Below are positions 26,021 to 37,567 of a DNA stretch of 64,000 nucleotides, piece by piece. The notes beneath the pieces are model-generated. The model did not search any database, was not told where the DNA came from, and saw only the letters and a list, made by a program, of their open reading frames with translations. A program made the position numbers and the translations under genes. Positions within the stretch are counted from its first letter, which is position 1, and every line of letters begins with the position of its first letter. The DNA comes from Capitella teleta (taxonomy: Eukaryota; Annelida; Polychaeta; Capitellidae). The stretch covers positions 62,001 through 126,000 of the forward strand of contig KB309561.1 of the NCBI GenBank assembly GCA_000328365.1, written 5' to 3'.

Positions 26021-28996
26021 CTCAACACGTGGGAGGTTATGGAGCAGCAAACATTTCCCTCAGTATACGATCATTCAATTGTACAGACTGACTCCAGATA
26101 AGAGCTGTCACATTTTGTAAACAAATTACAAAAAGAGCGCGTGCTTATGACATTCCGGTCTCGTGTGCCAGATGCATTCTGGGTCAATTCCGTTCACAAC
26201 ATGGCGCTAATATCTTGTTGATTCTCAAACATTATTGTTAAAAAGCTGTAAAACATCGTTCAACGGATAGCAACGTGTACTAAAGTTGACTTTTTTATTG
26301 AGTGAATTATTCAAAAAATTTCACCAGCTAGTATAAATAGTGATTTTTGGATCACAAAGTATCCTACAGCTTAGTTCACGTTCACAAATTCACAGTCGTG
26401 GTGGGAGTCAGTTGGGAGACGCGGTAGCAGAGTGTAGAAACTGCTCCGCTACCTTTGGGGAGCTAATTATCATATTATGCCATATGACATATATTCATAG
26501 GTTCAACGTAAACCCACAAGTGTGCCTGAAATATCCGTTTGCATAAATGCACTACATTACAGGCACATATCGGATTCATTTAGAGCCATAGCGCGTGCTC
26601 GTTGAGAGCCATTGCAAGCATTGCACACCTAGGAATACACTCAATAGAATTGTTATATAATTAGTTTAAACATTGCACCTCTTACGAACGATTTATCCGA
26701 GCGATCGAGGCTACAAATAAGAAAATGCTGACACTTCGGCTAATTCGCCATTTTGTGTTTATATCACATGATCACATCATGTGACATCTTCAACAACAAT
26801 AAGACGTGGTTGCACATGTGTCTGTTTATTAATAATGAAATATGTTCGCAAGCACATTAAATCGTTGTCACCAGAGTTTAATGTTAACTTTAAAGATAAC
26901 GATGAGAGAGAAGCCAATTCAGTACTATGTTATCTGCCTGTCGCCGATTGTGAAGTTGATGATGGCAAAAACGTAGGAAAACATCCAGCATGTTCAGCTT
27001 CCCCCAGAATCATAACGGTCATCATGTTTACGACATCTATGGTCATAACGTTAGGTGCCCAGGAAACGTGCTATTGTTTACATCTTTTGCGCATGCTCAC
27101 AACCCGAGCGCTCTCGGCCGGCGATGTTATTATTGCCAACTTTATTGTGTTTTATGTAACTTGAACTCTTGTTACATCATCATGTATTGGTAACACATAA
27201 GTTACACCCAATTCGGCCATCTCGGGTCATTAGATTCGACGATCCCCTCTCAATAATAAACCACAATGTCCGCTATTAGGGCGACAATGCCAAACTGTAA
27301 CTGATAATCAGATCAGTTACACTGTGACTTGTGGAATTAGGTTCAACGATATTGGAAAACACAATGACAAACTAAACAAAATTTTGGATAAATATGGATA
27401 GCAGAGTTTAATATAGACTGTTATTATATACTACTTATAATTACAGCGCTACCAAATTCAGCCGGTACGTGGTGGTAGGTCTAGGTGAATTGTGATACTG
27501 CCTGTATGATTATACCGTTACTTCAATTATCGCTCAGGGTATTTCTTAACGATGTTTAGCCAAGAACAGTGAAACGCAGAAACTTCTTCGGTGACTAATT
27601 ATTTACTCAATCTATCTATAAGCAAAGAACCGGCTTAAACTGAAGCTGACAGCTCGATTACCCTTCCACTCCTCCGATTAGCACACTCGCCATCAGGAAA
27701 TAATATAAATAATAGCAGGTGAGTTAATGACTCGAGAGTGATTTCAAGTCGGGAGATGCGCGTTATGATCTCAGATCGTACTGCGTTGAGGACAGCGAGA
27801 GCACTTGTGCAGCAGTCAAGACCAGTCAAATTAGGTGACGAATTGTGTCAAATAATAGTATAATATATGCACTAAAAGCTCACCAACATCCAAGTCAGGG
27901 AGGATGTGTTTTTTTTTCGAAATTTAAACACGCCACAAGGGAATCAGAGAAAAGGATACTAGTATCAGAACATCATCAAAGACAAAATAAGAAATAATTA
28001 TGTAAAAAAAGGATGCATGAATTTTTGCGGGATCTCGGCTTTCCTAATTAATCGAAAACAAAGACTTATTACCCATGAAGCTACACCAGCCTGGGCAGAA
28101 GTTAAGAGCGGGATACTACAAGGTAGTCCAGTCAAAATAGCATTCAAGGTAGACATAATTACATCACAAACGGTTTCAATGCGGGGTAGCACCCTCATTA
28201 ACATACTAAAAATCTAAGTGAATCGCAATAGTGGAACACCGTTAATTTGGTCAAACTAAAAATATTCTCGTAAACATAGTCCTATAGCATATCAAAATAA
28301 TGGAAATCAAAATTCAAAAGAAATTAGCATAATTAGGTTTGAGAGAAATGCACCCATTGATGTAAACTTGTACTGGATCGGTCACGCTCCGCTTTGAACG
28401 ACTAAACCGGAAGTGCATTATGAAGTTTGAGTATTGCGTTGATCATGGCGGTTGGCGGGCTGCGATTAATGCTAAGAGGAGTTATATGCTGTGGCATTTA
28501 TTTAGAGTGAATCGATTGTTTATTGCTATATAAATACTAACAAGCATCTATAAGACTATATAAGCAGTGCACAGGGCTTGCATCTTGCATCTTGTTGCCC
28601 ATACGTGGCTTTACCTATTGTTTTGCTCTATAGTAATAATTCAAATACTAGTACAAAGCTAAATATCACAGCAGAAACAAAAGCACAAATTGAAACAAAA
28701 TAGGAACGGCAGAATTAATTAGGTCTGATCATATTTAACAATAATCATATTTACAAGCATACAAAGGCAAAAATTGTTTTAATCTATGGATTTCCATCCT
28801 TCAAAATCAACAGCAAATTATATAAAACACTATTGGCCTTTGAAGAGGATGGTCTTGGTATTCTTACGACGGATGTTATTTGCGTGCACTCTTTGATTAA
28901 GAAGCCTGGTAAAATGATGCTGCCTAAGATCATAATAAGTAGCAACAACTGACTTAATTAAACAAAAATAATGGTTGTCAAGACCAATAGTGGTAT
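26021..28996. other. Intergenic region, no gene recognised
   Basis: The left end probably contains the NAGK promoter. No coding exon, RNA gene or clear transposon was recognised in the rest; open frames are short and unlike any family I know. Confidence 0.55.
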
Positions 28997-30810
28997 TAGA
29001 TGTATGTGGTGGCTATAGAATTCTGCCTCTGAAGCTGTGGGCGGCAATTAATACTGCGGGCGTACAAGGTAAGTAGTGGAGAAGACTTTGAAGCAAAACT
29101 GTTCTTCGTGCCTGGTTGCTTTGATATCATCGCCAGGCTGCCCACAATAAAGTGTAACAAGATCCAGCAGAGTAGACATCAATGTAGCTGGAGGTTTCAG
29201 AGAAAAGCACCTCAGCCAGATCACAGCTAGAGTGTTTGATGTGTCCTGGTGAGTTTAAAAGATGCCCCTTTCTTTATGCCATAAAGTGCTGATCGAGGTG
29301 CTATCACAACTGAGAATTGTATGACATAAGCTGGGGAAGCAATCTCCACATCCATTCTCAAGGATTTTTGATTGTGTGTATTTGCCATACCCTAGCTGAA
29401 GCCATCCTTGGTTGGTTGGCTGACGGAATGGGATTGGTGATAGAGAGATCATTCTGTACGCTATTTGACAGATTGATAAGTCAGCATCCAACTATGAATG
29501 CTTCACCATGCATCTAATTGCATCTGTTTTGTGTGCAATCAAGTTTATTACAATTACTTTGTTTGTTTCTCGTTCGATAAGGAATCTTCTTTCTTCCTTC
29601 TACGAGCATTTCGTAGGTAAAGTGCATATATGCAGCGGTTTCACTCAGTCGGCTTCTTTCTATGTGGGTTGCTTCTTTCAGCGTACATATACATGTACTA
29701 GCGATGTCATTGAATATTGCTTGTTTGGGGCTTGAAAGTTGTTGAAGCAATTACCAACTATGCTGTGTTAGGGGGTTGATTGGAATCGAATCCAACTGTT
29801 TCCCAATGGTATTTGCTACGTACTGCATGGTACGTTTAATGACCTTAAGCATCATCTCTGGTTATTCGAACCAAGTAGAAGCAAGCACAATTCGTGTTAA
29901 ATACTTCAGCATGGAATTTGCAGCTATTCACGGCTAAAATATATCTCTGAAATAGTAGCTCTGGCGGCGGGCATTAGAGCTGCTCCAATCGTCTAGAAGC
30001 TACTGTGTTCTATACTCTCATGCGTCATGTCTGTCATTCGCATAATTCCGGATATGTTCACGTCATTTTGCTTCGAGGGGTCAAAGTTGACAGAAGAGTC
30101 TCCTGTCAAACATGTCTAATTGTTTCTAAGAGTTCGATCTAAGGAAGGTTTCCCGCTTCTCATTGTCGATAGATTACAGATAATCTTTGTATTCTGCATA
30201 CGTACTGCCATAGACAGCCACAGGAGCACACAGCGCCCCCCAGCCTGCCTTGGTATGCAATTTGATAGTACTACAGAGCCACCGCGAAAATTAAATGAAA
30301 AATTAGTATTAAAATTCAAGATGCCTGACCAACAATTAAGGACCTAAACACGATACACGCATAACTCGATCTTCACTTGCGCTTTTGGATTGCATTCAGG
30401 TGGTTTTGTGGATTAAGCAACCGAGCGCCCAAGATTTTGGGCCAGGTATTGGTGAGAAACCTGATAATGAATATACAGTATATTTTAATAACTATTTTGT
30501 CACTTTCGGATATTTTTGCACCTGTGATTAATTAAACCCTGACGAAAATGTTACAGGTGCGCATAACGAGCCGTGCCATAAGATGTCTCACTTTGCCGCA
30601 TCTGAGCCCAAAATTAGAACAAGTTTCGCATGTTTTAGCATCTATGAATACCATTAAACATTTGAATAGACATTTTAGTTTAAGGAGTGAATCGTCACTG
30701 AATTCCGACTTACTCACTAAACCCCGTTTTATAGTAATTAGGGGATATAGGTAAGTTTTGTGATTATTACTCGAGCCAGGTATACTGACTCTCAATTTTT
30801 AATATTTGTA
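28997..30810 (+). repeat. 1.8-kb dispersed repeat, copy A
   Basis: Matches 52648-54504 on the same strand along nearly its whole length, by eye roughly 85-90% identical outside indels. An 80-bp core (29083-29162) is identical in both. Copy A carries about 280 bp (around 29175-29455) that differs from copy B. No transposase, reverse transcriptase or terminal inverted repeat was recognised, so it could be a non-autonomous element or a duplicated segment. On the minus strand a short frame at 29048-29179 (43 codons) covers the core. Confidence 0.8.
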
Positions 30811-31311
30811 TATATAATATTTGGTAGGGGAATTTAAAAGCCTTCGTAGACATTTCCTCCAAACACAAATTAATGACACATAATCTTCTCTCTGTTGTTT
30901 TGGGGGAAATAAAAACATAAATTGCACTTTGAAACCATGCTGGCAGAAACAACATATAAATAATATAAATATTCATGTGCATCGTGGACTGCAGATATAA
31001 ATGTATACATGTAGATGTCCTAGTATACATATAATAACATAATGATTAACGTGCATGCGTTGTATCGAATCTAGAAAAATCTATAAACTCAAATAATACA
31101 AAACAGTTTCAAATCTACCACAACAATCTCTTAACTACAGATGCTCAGCCAAACAAGATCCATGCAGGAAGGAATCGTGTAAAAAGGCACCAGCTGCGTC
31201 AATGAGTAGACGACCTATGCTGCGTTCAAGAATAAAACCCGGATGTTGATTCTGCAGCCTACAAGTAGTAAATTGTTATCCTTATTGGTTTAGCTACAAC
31301 GCATCTTTGAC
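30811..31311. other. Intergenic region upstream of the antimicrobial-peptide gene
   Basis: AT-rich DNA with no recognised gene; it presumably includes the promoter of the gene at 31509. I cannot point to a convincing TATA box or transcription start. Confidence 0.45.
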
Positions 31312-31473
31312 ATGGATGTGACCCACGAAGAAATCCTGCAAAAAAGGGATTCGGCTGGGGAAAAGTGGGATTCGCAAATGGCGCCCTTCCCGGTGCCAGA
31401 GAAGATAAAAGAGACGGATCAACTGTCGAGTACTGCACAAACGAAGAAGCACGAATCGCTTAGAAGAAATTGA
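31312..31473 (+). other. Upstream open reading frame before the antimicrobial-peptide gene
   Basis: An ATG-initiated frame of 53 codons, rich in charged residues (begins MDVTHEEILQKRD), ends 35 bp before the main start and in a different frame. If it lies in the same leader it is a uORF that could lower translation of the precursor. Whether it is transcribed is unknown. Confidence 0.4.
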
Positions 31474-31508
31474 AGAATCATAAGTCAACAGTCGTCGACT
31501 TGAACGGA

Positions 31509-33852
31509 ATGGAGCAAAATCTGGTTGAGATTCTACCACCCAAGGTCAGTGCGATAATTAATCTGCATTCACCACTCATGCAAGTGGTGTAATTGGGGTG
31601 CTTCTGTTCGATAACAGAGTTTTAAGAATGGTTGACTGGTCGTAATGCACCTAAAGTTTAAATGTATTGGATGCATAATTATGCAATTCAATGATAATTA
31701 TCACTTAGCCTAGTCGATGGCTGTGGGATTCCCCTTCACAATGAATATCAAATACTGTATCCAGTCGAAATTATGTCTAGTTATAAGAAGTCGGAAATTG
31801 CTATAATTTATTCGAAACTCACATTTCTCTTCCGACTGTTTCATATAAATAATAATATATAAGGTCACTTTCGTCGGGAGCACATTTACATTGTAGATTT
31901 TGCATTTTTGGTTGGCGTCTGCGGACTCTCGGTTGCAGTCATAACGGTACTTTTAATCCATGACACGATCAGGGTTTCTCTGTTACGCATGTCGTCAGGT
32001 CACAAACTCACAATGTTATCGTCTTCCACCTGATGTGACGGTATGTTATTTAGACTATTTATTATTTGTGTTCAAAATCTGGCGAAAATTGATCGTAAGA
32101 ACCTCTTGAAAGCATTTGAATTAGCCTTTTATTCATAATCAACCAGTTAATCAAAACGTTTCACATAAAAAGTTTGCTATTTTCTGAACGCGGTTGGCGT
32201 CATGGTTAAATACAGATTGTGACTAAAATGCGGAGTCATACGAAGTGCGGATTTCGGGCGTACTGACAGCATTCCAGTACATCACTGATTGACGTGTGTT
32301 GTTGTTTGCGTGTTTCATGATTCCTTTGTTAGGATCCTTGTAAGATCGTTAGATTTCAGAGTGACAAAACGTTGACATTTCATATTTAGCTGGTTTACGA
32401 ACATAATATAATGGCATCGACATCGACTTCATCCTCATCAGGATCTAGCCTCTCTTTTTTTTTCTTTTTTTTTTATATATATTTTATATTTTCATAATCG
32501 TTCTTGTTATAACCGTTCTTGGTATAACCTAGCCATGATAATTATGTTCACCACATACATTTATGTTATCACCTAGCCATAATTCATTTGTTTGATAAAA
32601 TCACTTCCTCTACATCATAAATCACTATTTTGCTATAATCTACCTATCATTAGTACTACAATTGTTATTTTCAAATGAGTACATACATTCAGACTGTTGG
32701 GAATAAAATATGATGTTTCACTGTGTGTCCTTCGATGTTATATTCATTTATATTCATAAAATGCTTTCACTTAACGCCAACCTTTTAGTTCACATACGTG
32801 TTTGACTTTTGTTTTCATTCCTGTGAACATAATTCAAATCTGTTCTCTGCAGTATGTGGCTCATACAGACAGGAAATGGACTGGGCTCATCGTGTACGCT
32901 GTTGTCATGACAATGGTGCTCATAGCAACCGTGGCAACGGGTGTCGTTTTGTTTGTCCGCCACGTCGACACCACAGTCGACATTGACTCTCTGTCAGTAA
33001 GTCAATTCATGCATGCATAGTCCTACTTCATTGTATCACAACATATAGCCACCTCAGTCGGCGCAGAGGAATACGCTAAAAATATTCTCATTGTCGTGTC
33101 CTATCTTGGGTTATTGTGCCTCGATGTCTATGCTCATACATCAATATCTCCACTTCAGAGCAAAGTCGAGCATTTCCGAGTGAACGGAGCTGATGTCCGG
33201 CAGCGTGTTCAGTTGGACGTCGAGAGGGAAGCGGAGATAGTGCGTTATGACGACATAGGCGCCATCCTTGTGCTGGACTACCGCAGGGTCAGTGCGTTAT
33301 GATTGCCTCGACCCTACAAATCACATTAAATTTTATCTGCTTTTCAGGGTCTCACTGCGCTGTATGCAAAGAGTTCAGAGGAGTGCTACTTAGTCGGAGG
33401 CATCGACCGTCATCTTCCCTCTCCCTTCCATGTAAATATGAACCTATTAATGCAATTCTTTTATAGCATAATTAATTACAGTATATGAGGCCGCCCTAGT
33501 AGTAGTAGTATATAAGTATATAATGACGATTCTAATAGGGTCAAGTCGAGAAAAACGATTTGGAGGAAGCGAGTGAAGTCGGGGCGGAAGTGACGTACCG
33601 GAAGAGCACCACATATCCGGTGATGGACCATTCAGTGCTACCTCCTCACCTAACGTCAAAGTGCGAAGACAAGCCTGTTTTCTGGATGGAAGCGTTTCCT
33701 GCTGAAGGTTTGCTGCGTCAAATGGGGTTGAAGTTTTGGCACCATATTATCATTTTGGTGTTTCAGGCGCTGATGCTCGCCTGAAGAGGTCTCCTCGTGT
33801 CTGCATTAGAGTCTGCCGAAATGGAGTCTGTTACAGGAGATGCTGGGGTTAA
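31509..33852 (+). CDS. BRICHOS-domain precursor of a tachyplesin-like antimicrobial peptide (capitellacin-type)
   Basis: Six exons: 31509-31544, 32853-32996, 33159-33287, 33348-33431, 33539-33707, 33767-33852. They sum to 648 nt, 215 residues. A short cytosolic N-terminus is followed by one transmembrane helix (about 22-47, type II orientation), a linker, and a BRICHOS domain with Asp100 in LDYRRGLTALY and the paired cysteines Cys116 and Cys173. A Lys-Arg furin-type site at 194-195 precedes the final 20 residues. These carry C-x3-C-x4-C-x3-C, the exact spacing of tachyplesin, ending VCYRRCWG, and match my memory of capitellacin. The expected product is a two-disulfide beta-hairpin that acts on bacterial membranes after release. 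BRICHOS domains keep aggregation-prone C-terminal segments soluble during secretion, as in arenicin precursors. The start ATG is the only one in frame before the membrane helix. A polyadenylation signal is at 33995-34000. Introns 3-5 are 59-107 bp. Confidence 0.92.
32738..32792 (+). repeat. 55-bp dispersed repeat, copy 2
   Basis: Identical to 3476-3530 and lies in intron 1 of the antimicrobial-peptide gene, ending 60 bp before exon 2. Same strand as in copy 1. Confidence 0.8.
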
Positions 33853-33994
33853 TACAGCCGACTGTCGACATGGAAACCGATTGTATTTCAAGCATATATA
33901 CATTAATAATATACATTTAATCCGAAGAAAGTAACACACTCTCTAAGAGTTGGTCAAGAGGCCTGCATCGCATGAATGTTATCTTCTTGTTACA

Positions 33995-34000
33995 AATAAA
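33995..34000 (+). terminator. Polyadenylation signal AATAAA
   Basis: Lies 143 bp downstream of the stop of the antimicrobial-peptide gene, a usual distance for a metazoan 3' UTR. Confidence 0.65.
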
Positions 34001-35372
34001 ATAATCATGCATGCATCCCGTTTTTCATACTTTTATTCAGTTGAAATTCTTGATCGAATTGTTCTTGGACAGATATCATTCCAAAGACTTCCAGAGTGAT
34101 TCATAGCTATACGTGTGAAATCGAACAAACTTTCCCATCCTTCTCACTTTTTCCATCACAGCAATTGATGATATGCAACAACTTGATTGTGACTTTCATT
34201 ATTATGCTTTAGTTGTGAAAAAAATACGTCAGGGTACTAGACGCTACTACAATTTTCGGGTCAGTTTCGCCTTCCCGTACCAGTATACCTAATTTGAACT
34301 TTTTCCTTACGATTTCCTTTCTGGCGTCCTGGTTACCAGCCATGATCCAGGGGTATTTCCTCCTGTAAAATGATACACAGGCTGGCACAATTTGTACCGC
34401 CCCATTCATTATGTGACGTAACGAATCTTACCACAGCGCAAATTAGCCAGCAGAAATGACCGTTGCTCACTCAGTATGTTCTGTGCAGGCATTGTCCAGA
34501 TCGCAACTGGCCTCTTGTCCATAACGTTTTCATTTCATAATCCATACCTCGTTTACCTGTTTGGCCTTTGAAACGTGGGCTTCGGTGTTTGGTGCGGAAT
34601 TACCGTGAGTAAATAACACAGTGCCAGCAGATTGAGATTTCATATTCAACCCTGCGTACAACTTGTGTGTCTTTCCGTCAGCTGCCACCTCGTTCACCAA
34701 TTATAGTTCATACTACCATAGGCGCCCGGCCTTGTTACGCAATTGGGCAGCATTTCAGAGGAACTGAATAATTATAGATGCATTGTAATTATAGCGAATT
34801 GCAATTATTATATAACTCGCAATCACGCCCATGGCCCGATTGGGTCTCGAACCGGGGACCTCGATCTCCACTGTCGGCACAGGATTTCATTTTGGCGGAC
34901 AAACTGACTGAGCTACAATGTTCTCCTCCTGCCTTTCCACAAGACACAAATGTCATAAATTAAGTAGTAAACATGTTTTTCATATATGTACCCATTCTTG
35001 ATTCCATCTTAAATCATCTCCATTCAACTATTAATATTTGTTTTCTCATCACAAGCCAGATCATCGCGATAGATACTCGAATTTTACAAGCTACGAAGAA
35101 ACCATCATATATTTTCTATATAGCTATAAAGCGGAGAAAAAAAGCATAAAATTATACATAAAATAATGAAATATAATGAATGACTAACGAGGCTCATTGT
35201 TTGCGATCGAAAGTATTTCCACACATACACAAAAATGGATAAATAACAAATAAATAATAAAAACAACATCAACTTCCAAATCAATAATTAATTCGCATTT
35301 ATTCATCCGAATCAAGCTATTATTAAACATTTGCACATGCATACACAGAAGAAAGCATTAACACAATTTCAG
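34001..35372. other. Intergenic region with one SINE-like element
   Basis: AT-rich spacer between convergent genes. Apart from a tRNA-like SINE head near 34826-34926 I see no gene; a 66-codon minus-strand frame at 34209-34409 has no recognisable domain or splice context. Confidence 0.55.
34826..34926 (-). mobile_element. tRNA-derived SINE head
   Basis: On the minus strand a box A-like TAGCTCAGTCAGT (34903-34915) is followed about 50 nt later by a good box B, GGTTCGAGACCCA (34841-34853). The ends do not pair as an acceptor stem, so this is a tRNA-derived SINE fragment and not a tRNA gene. Confidence 0.45.
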
Positions 35373-35378
35373 TTTATT
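35373..35378 (-). terminator. Polyadenylation signal of the TRIM-NHL gene
   Basis: TTTATT on the plus strand, AATAAA on the minus strand, about 180 nt past the TRIM-NHL stop codon. Confidence 0.5.
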
Positions 35379-35557
35379 GTCATTAATAATTATTATACTA
35401 AATACCTCACTGGGAAAACATTTAGAGGTCGACATTCTTTGAGTGGCGAGAGCACCGAGATTGTTGCTATGACAACTTATCCATTCCTATTAATATTTCA
35501 TATATTTTCCTGACGTCATGACTTGGATTATTTTGATATGGGCCACATGAATTGGAT

Positions 35558-37540
35558 TCACAGTTGAAACACCTTTAGAGCTGCTCTGTTTTCCCCACTT
35601 TCAGTCACCACCAAGTTGCCAGTCATACTGATGGCGACACCATACGGATCCCGAATTCCGTTGTCCTGGGTGAGCAGGTTACAAAGAAACTTCCCTTGTG
35701 AGCTGAACAGAGAGACACGGTTGTTGTTTCGGTCGGCGACCAAAATGTTTCCACGCTCGTCTGTGCAGACCCCGCGAGGGAACTTGAATTGGCCGTTCCC
35801 CGTACCTTCTCCGCCGAACTTGCGAATGAAAGCCCCTTTACTGTCGAAGACCTTGATCGCATGATTGTTTGAGTCCGACACAATGATCTCATTGTATTGG
35901 CCAATCGCCACATACAAGGGGTTGTCGAACTTATCGTCAGCGTTGCCTTTGGTCCCGAACCTAGCCAGGCAAGTCTTCTCACCTCGGTAGACGCTGATGG
36001 CATTTTCTGCAATGTCAGTCACCACACAGTTTCCATTGGGGCTGACAGCCAGGCCACATGGCCCATAGAAGCGACCCAAGCCCCAGATAGCCAAGGATGA
36101 GCCCGATGGCGAGAAGACTTGCAGGCGCTTGTGGTGTCCATCCGTGACCACAATGTTACCGCGTAATGTGACTGCGACTCCTTGCGGTCCGATTTTCCCC
36201 TTGCCGACCTCTGCAACGTGGTGGCCAGCATCGTTGAAAATCTGGACTCGTTTGTTGCCCCACTCAGACACCACTATATCTCCGTTGAGCAGGCACGCCA
36301 CTCCAAGTGGGTCTCTTAGCTCTCCTTTGCCTGTGCCATAGCGGTTAATGTTGATCAACATGTTGGCAGACCGACGAGTTCCCCGCGAGTTGATCTGTGA
36401 GAGCGAACGAGTTGGTTTACGTCGCACCTGCTGCTGACCTGGAGCATTGCGACTGAGTTCTTCGGGACTCCCTTGCACCTCTTCCACTCTTCCCACTTCT
36501 GGGTCTACCCTTCCGGGAATGTAGCCAACGACAGCAAACAGTTCGCTGTCTCCATCCGAAGTGTCCGCTGCTGCGATGGTACGCATGCGTTGGATAAGCT
36601 CTTCGTGCACAGCCATCAACTGAATAGAGTTGCGTGACGTTGTATTCTGGGCAAAATCTTGCATCTGGTGAGCTCTGCCGAGTTGAATGTTGACGCGTTC
36701 GCTTTCTTTCATAATTGCCTCAAGTCTTCCGTTGCGTTTGGTGCGCAGTTCTTTCAACAACTCCTTCTCTTGTTCCTTGATTGATCCAATCAACTGCAAG
36801 CTTCTTTCTTTGATCACAATTTCCGCATCTCTACACGAGTTCAGATTCAACTGTCTCACCGTCTCCAAGTCAGTGGATCTAGTTTTGAGGTTCTCCATGC
36901 TTTGGACGACGATGTTTTTCAAGTTGGCCAGGTCCTGTTGGTGCTGGCGAAAGACTTCGTCGATCTCGCTGACATTATGTCCTTCGTGCGAGTTCATTAT
37001 GCATAATGTGCAGATAACCAACTCGCAGGTGCGACAGAAGAACTTGCCACTTTCCCCTTTATGTACTTTACAGAAGAAATCAGAAGATTTCTCAGTCGCT
37101 TTGTCCAGGACTTGATGAGCCTTGAAGAGTGGATTCTTGTTGTGTTTTTTCATACAAGAGTCGCAGTAATTCATGGAACAACCTGCGCAGTACACTTTGG
37201 CTTGTGAAGTTTTACGTTGCGATTTACAAGAGTCACAAGACCGTGAGTTAGCTCTGTCTCGGATGTTCATCGACTTGAACATTTCCTCGATCTTCTGAAC
37301 CTTAAAATCGTTGCGCAGTCCCGAGACTCCATTTGACGGAAGGGTTGTGAGTTCACGACAAGTTGGGCAGGGGATCTTTCCAGGGACAGCCCGCTTCTGT
37401 TGCTGATAGGTGGAGTAGTAGCCCTGTAAACACTCGGCGCAGAAAGTATGGGCACAGCGTAGCATCTTGGGACTGTCATACTGCTCGAAACAGATCATGC
37501 AATGCAGGAGATCTCCAAATAATCCTGGATCGGACGCCAT
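35558..37540 (-). CDS. TRIM-NHL protein, probable E3 ubiquitin ligase
   Basis: A single uninterrupted frame of 660 residues from ATG at 37538-37540 (CACGATGG); the frame opens slightly earlier but without another ATG. Domains in order: C3HC4 RING at about 14-62 (CMIC..CAHTFCAEC..CPTC); a first B-box-like zinc module at about 100-145; B-box 2 at about 155-195 (CKVHKGESGKFFCRTC); a coiled coil to about 300; a basic, Ser/Arg-rich linker; then about six NHL repeats from 385 to the end, forming a beta-propeller. No filamin domain is seen between coiled coil and propeller, so the layout resembles TRIM32 (about 650 residues) more than TRIM2/3/71. RING domains recruit E2 enzymes; NHL propellers bind substrate proteins or RNA. 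The lack of introns in a neighbourhood of heavily split genes suggests an intronless paralogue, perhaps from retroposition. Exact orthology is not settled. Confidence 0.9.
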   Translation of the reverse strand: MASDPGLFGDLLHCMICFEQYDSPKMLRCAHTFCAECLQGYYSTYQQQKRAVPGKIPCPTCRELTTLPSNGVSGLRNDFKVQKIEEMFKSMNIRDRANSRSCDSCKSQRKTSQAKVYCAGCSMNYCDSCMKKHNKNPLFKAHQVLDKATEKSSDFFCKVHKGESGKFFCRTCELVICTLCIMNSHEGHNVSEIDEVFRQHQQDLANLKNIVVQSMENLKTRSTDLETVRQLNLNSCRDAEIVIKERSLQLIGSIKEQEKELLKELRTKRNGRLEAIMKESERVNIQLGRAHQMQDFAQNTTSRNSIQLMAVHEELIQRMRTIAAADTSDGDSELFAVVGYIPGRVDPEVGRVEEVQGSPEELSRNAPGQQQVRRKPTRSLSQINSRGTRRSANMLININRYGTGKGELRDPLGVACLLNGDIVVSEWGNKRVQIFNDAGHHVAEVGKGKIGPQGVAVTLRGNIVVTDGHHKRLQVFSPSGSSLAIWGLGRFYGPCGLAVSPNGNCVVTDIAENAISVYRGEKTCLARFGTKGNADDKFDNPLYVAIGQYNEIIVSDSNNHAIKVFDSKGAFIRKFGGEGTGNGQFKFPRGVCTDERGNILVADRNNNRVSLFSSQGKFLCNLLTQDNGIRDPYGVAISMTGNLVVTESGENRAALKVFQL

Positions 37541-37567
37541 CGTGTATTCCTCTGTGTCCTTACACAC

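Noticed and set aside
26019-26070. Confident first exon of NAGK
   Set aside because: Donor and phase fit and give VEGG, but no in-frame ATG precedes it and the usual Gly-Gly before VEGG is Pro-Arg; kept only as a possibility.
30116-30319. Minus-strand frame with a similar frame at 53555-53797
   Set aside because: Similarity follows from the 1.8-kb repeat; the frames diverge by indels and contain no known domain.
34209-34409. 66-codon minus-strand frame
   Set aside because: No recognisable domain, no splice partners, no convincing start context.
34826-34926. Functional tRNA gene
   Set aside because: Internal promoter boxes are present, but acceptor-stem ends do not pair and the body is too long.
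36687-37115. 142-codon plus-strand frame antisense to TRIM-NHL
   Set aside because: A shadow of the coding strand's codon bias; the minus-strand frame has clear RING, B-box and NHL motifs.
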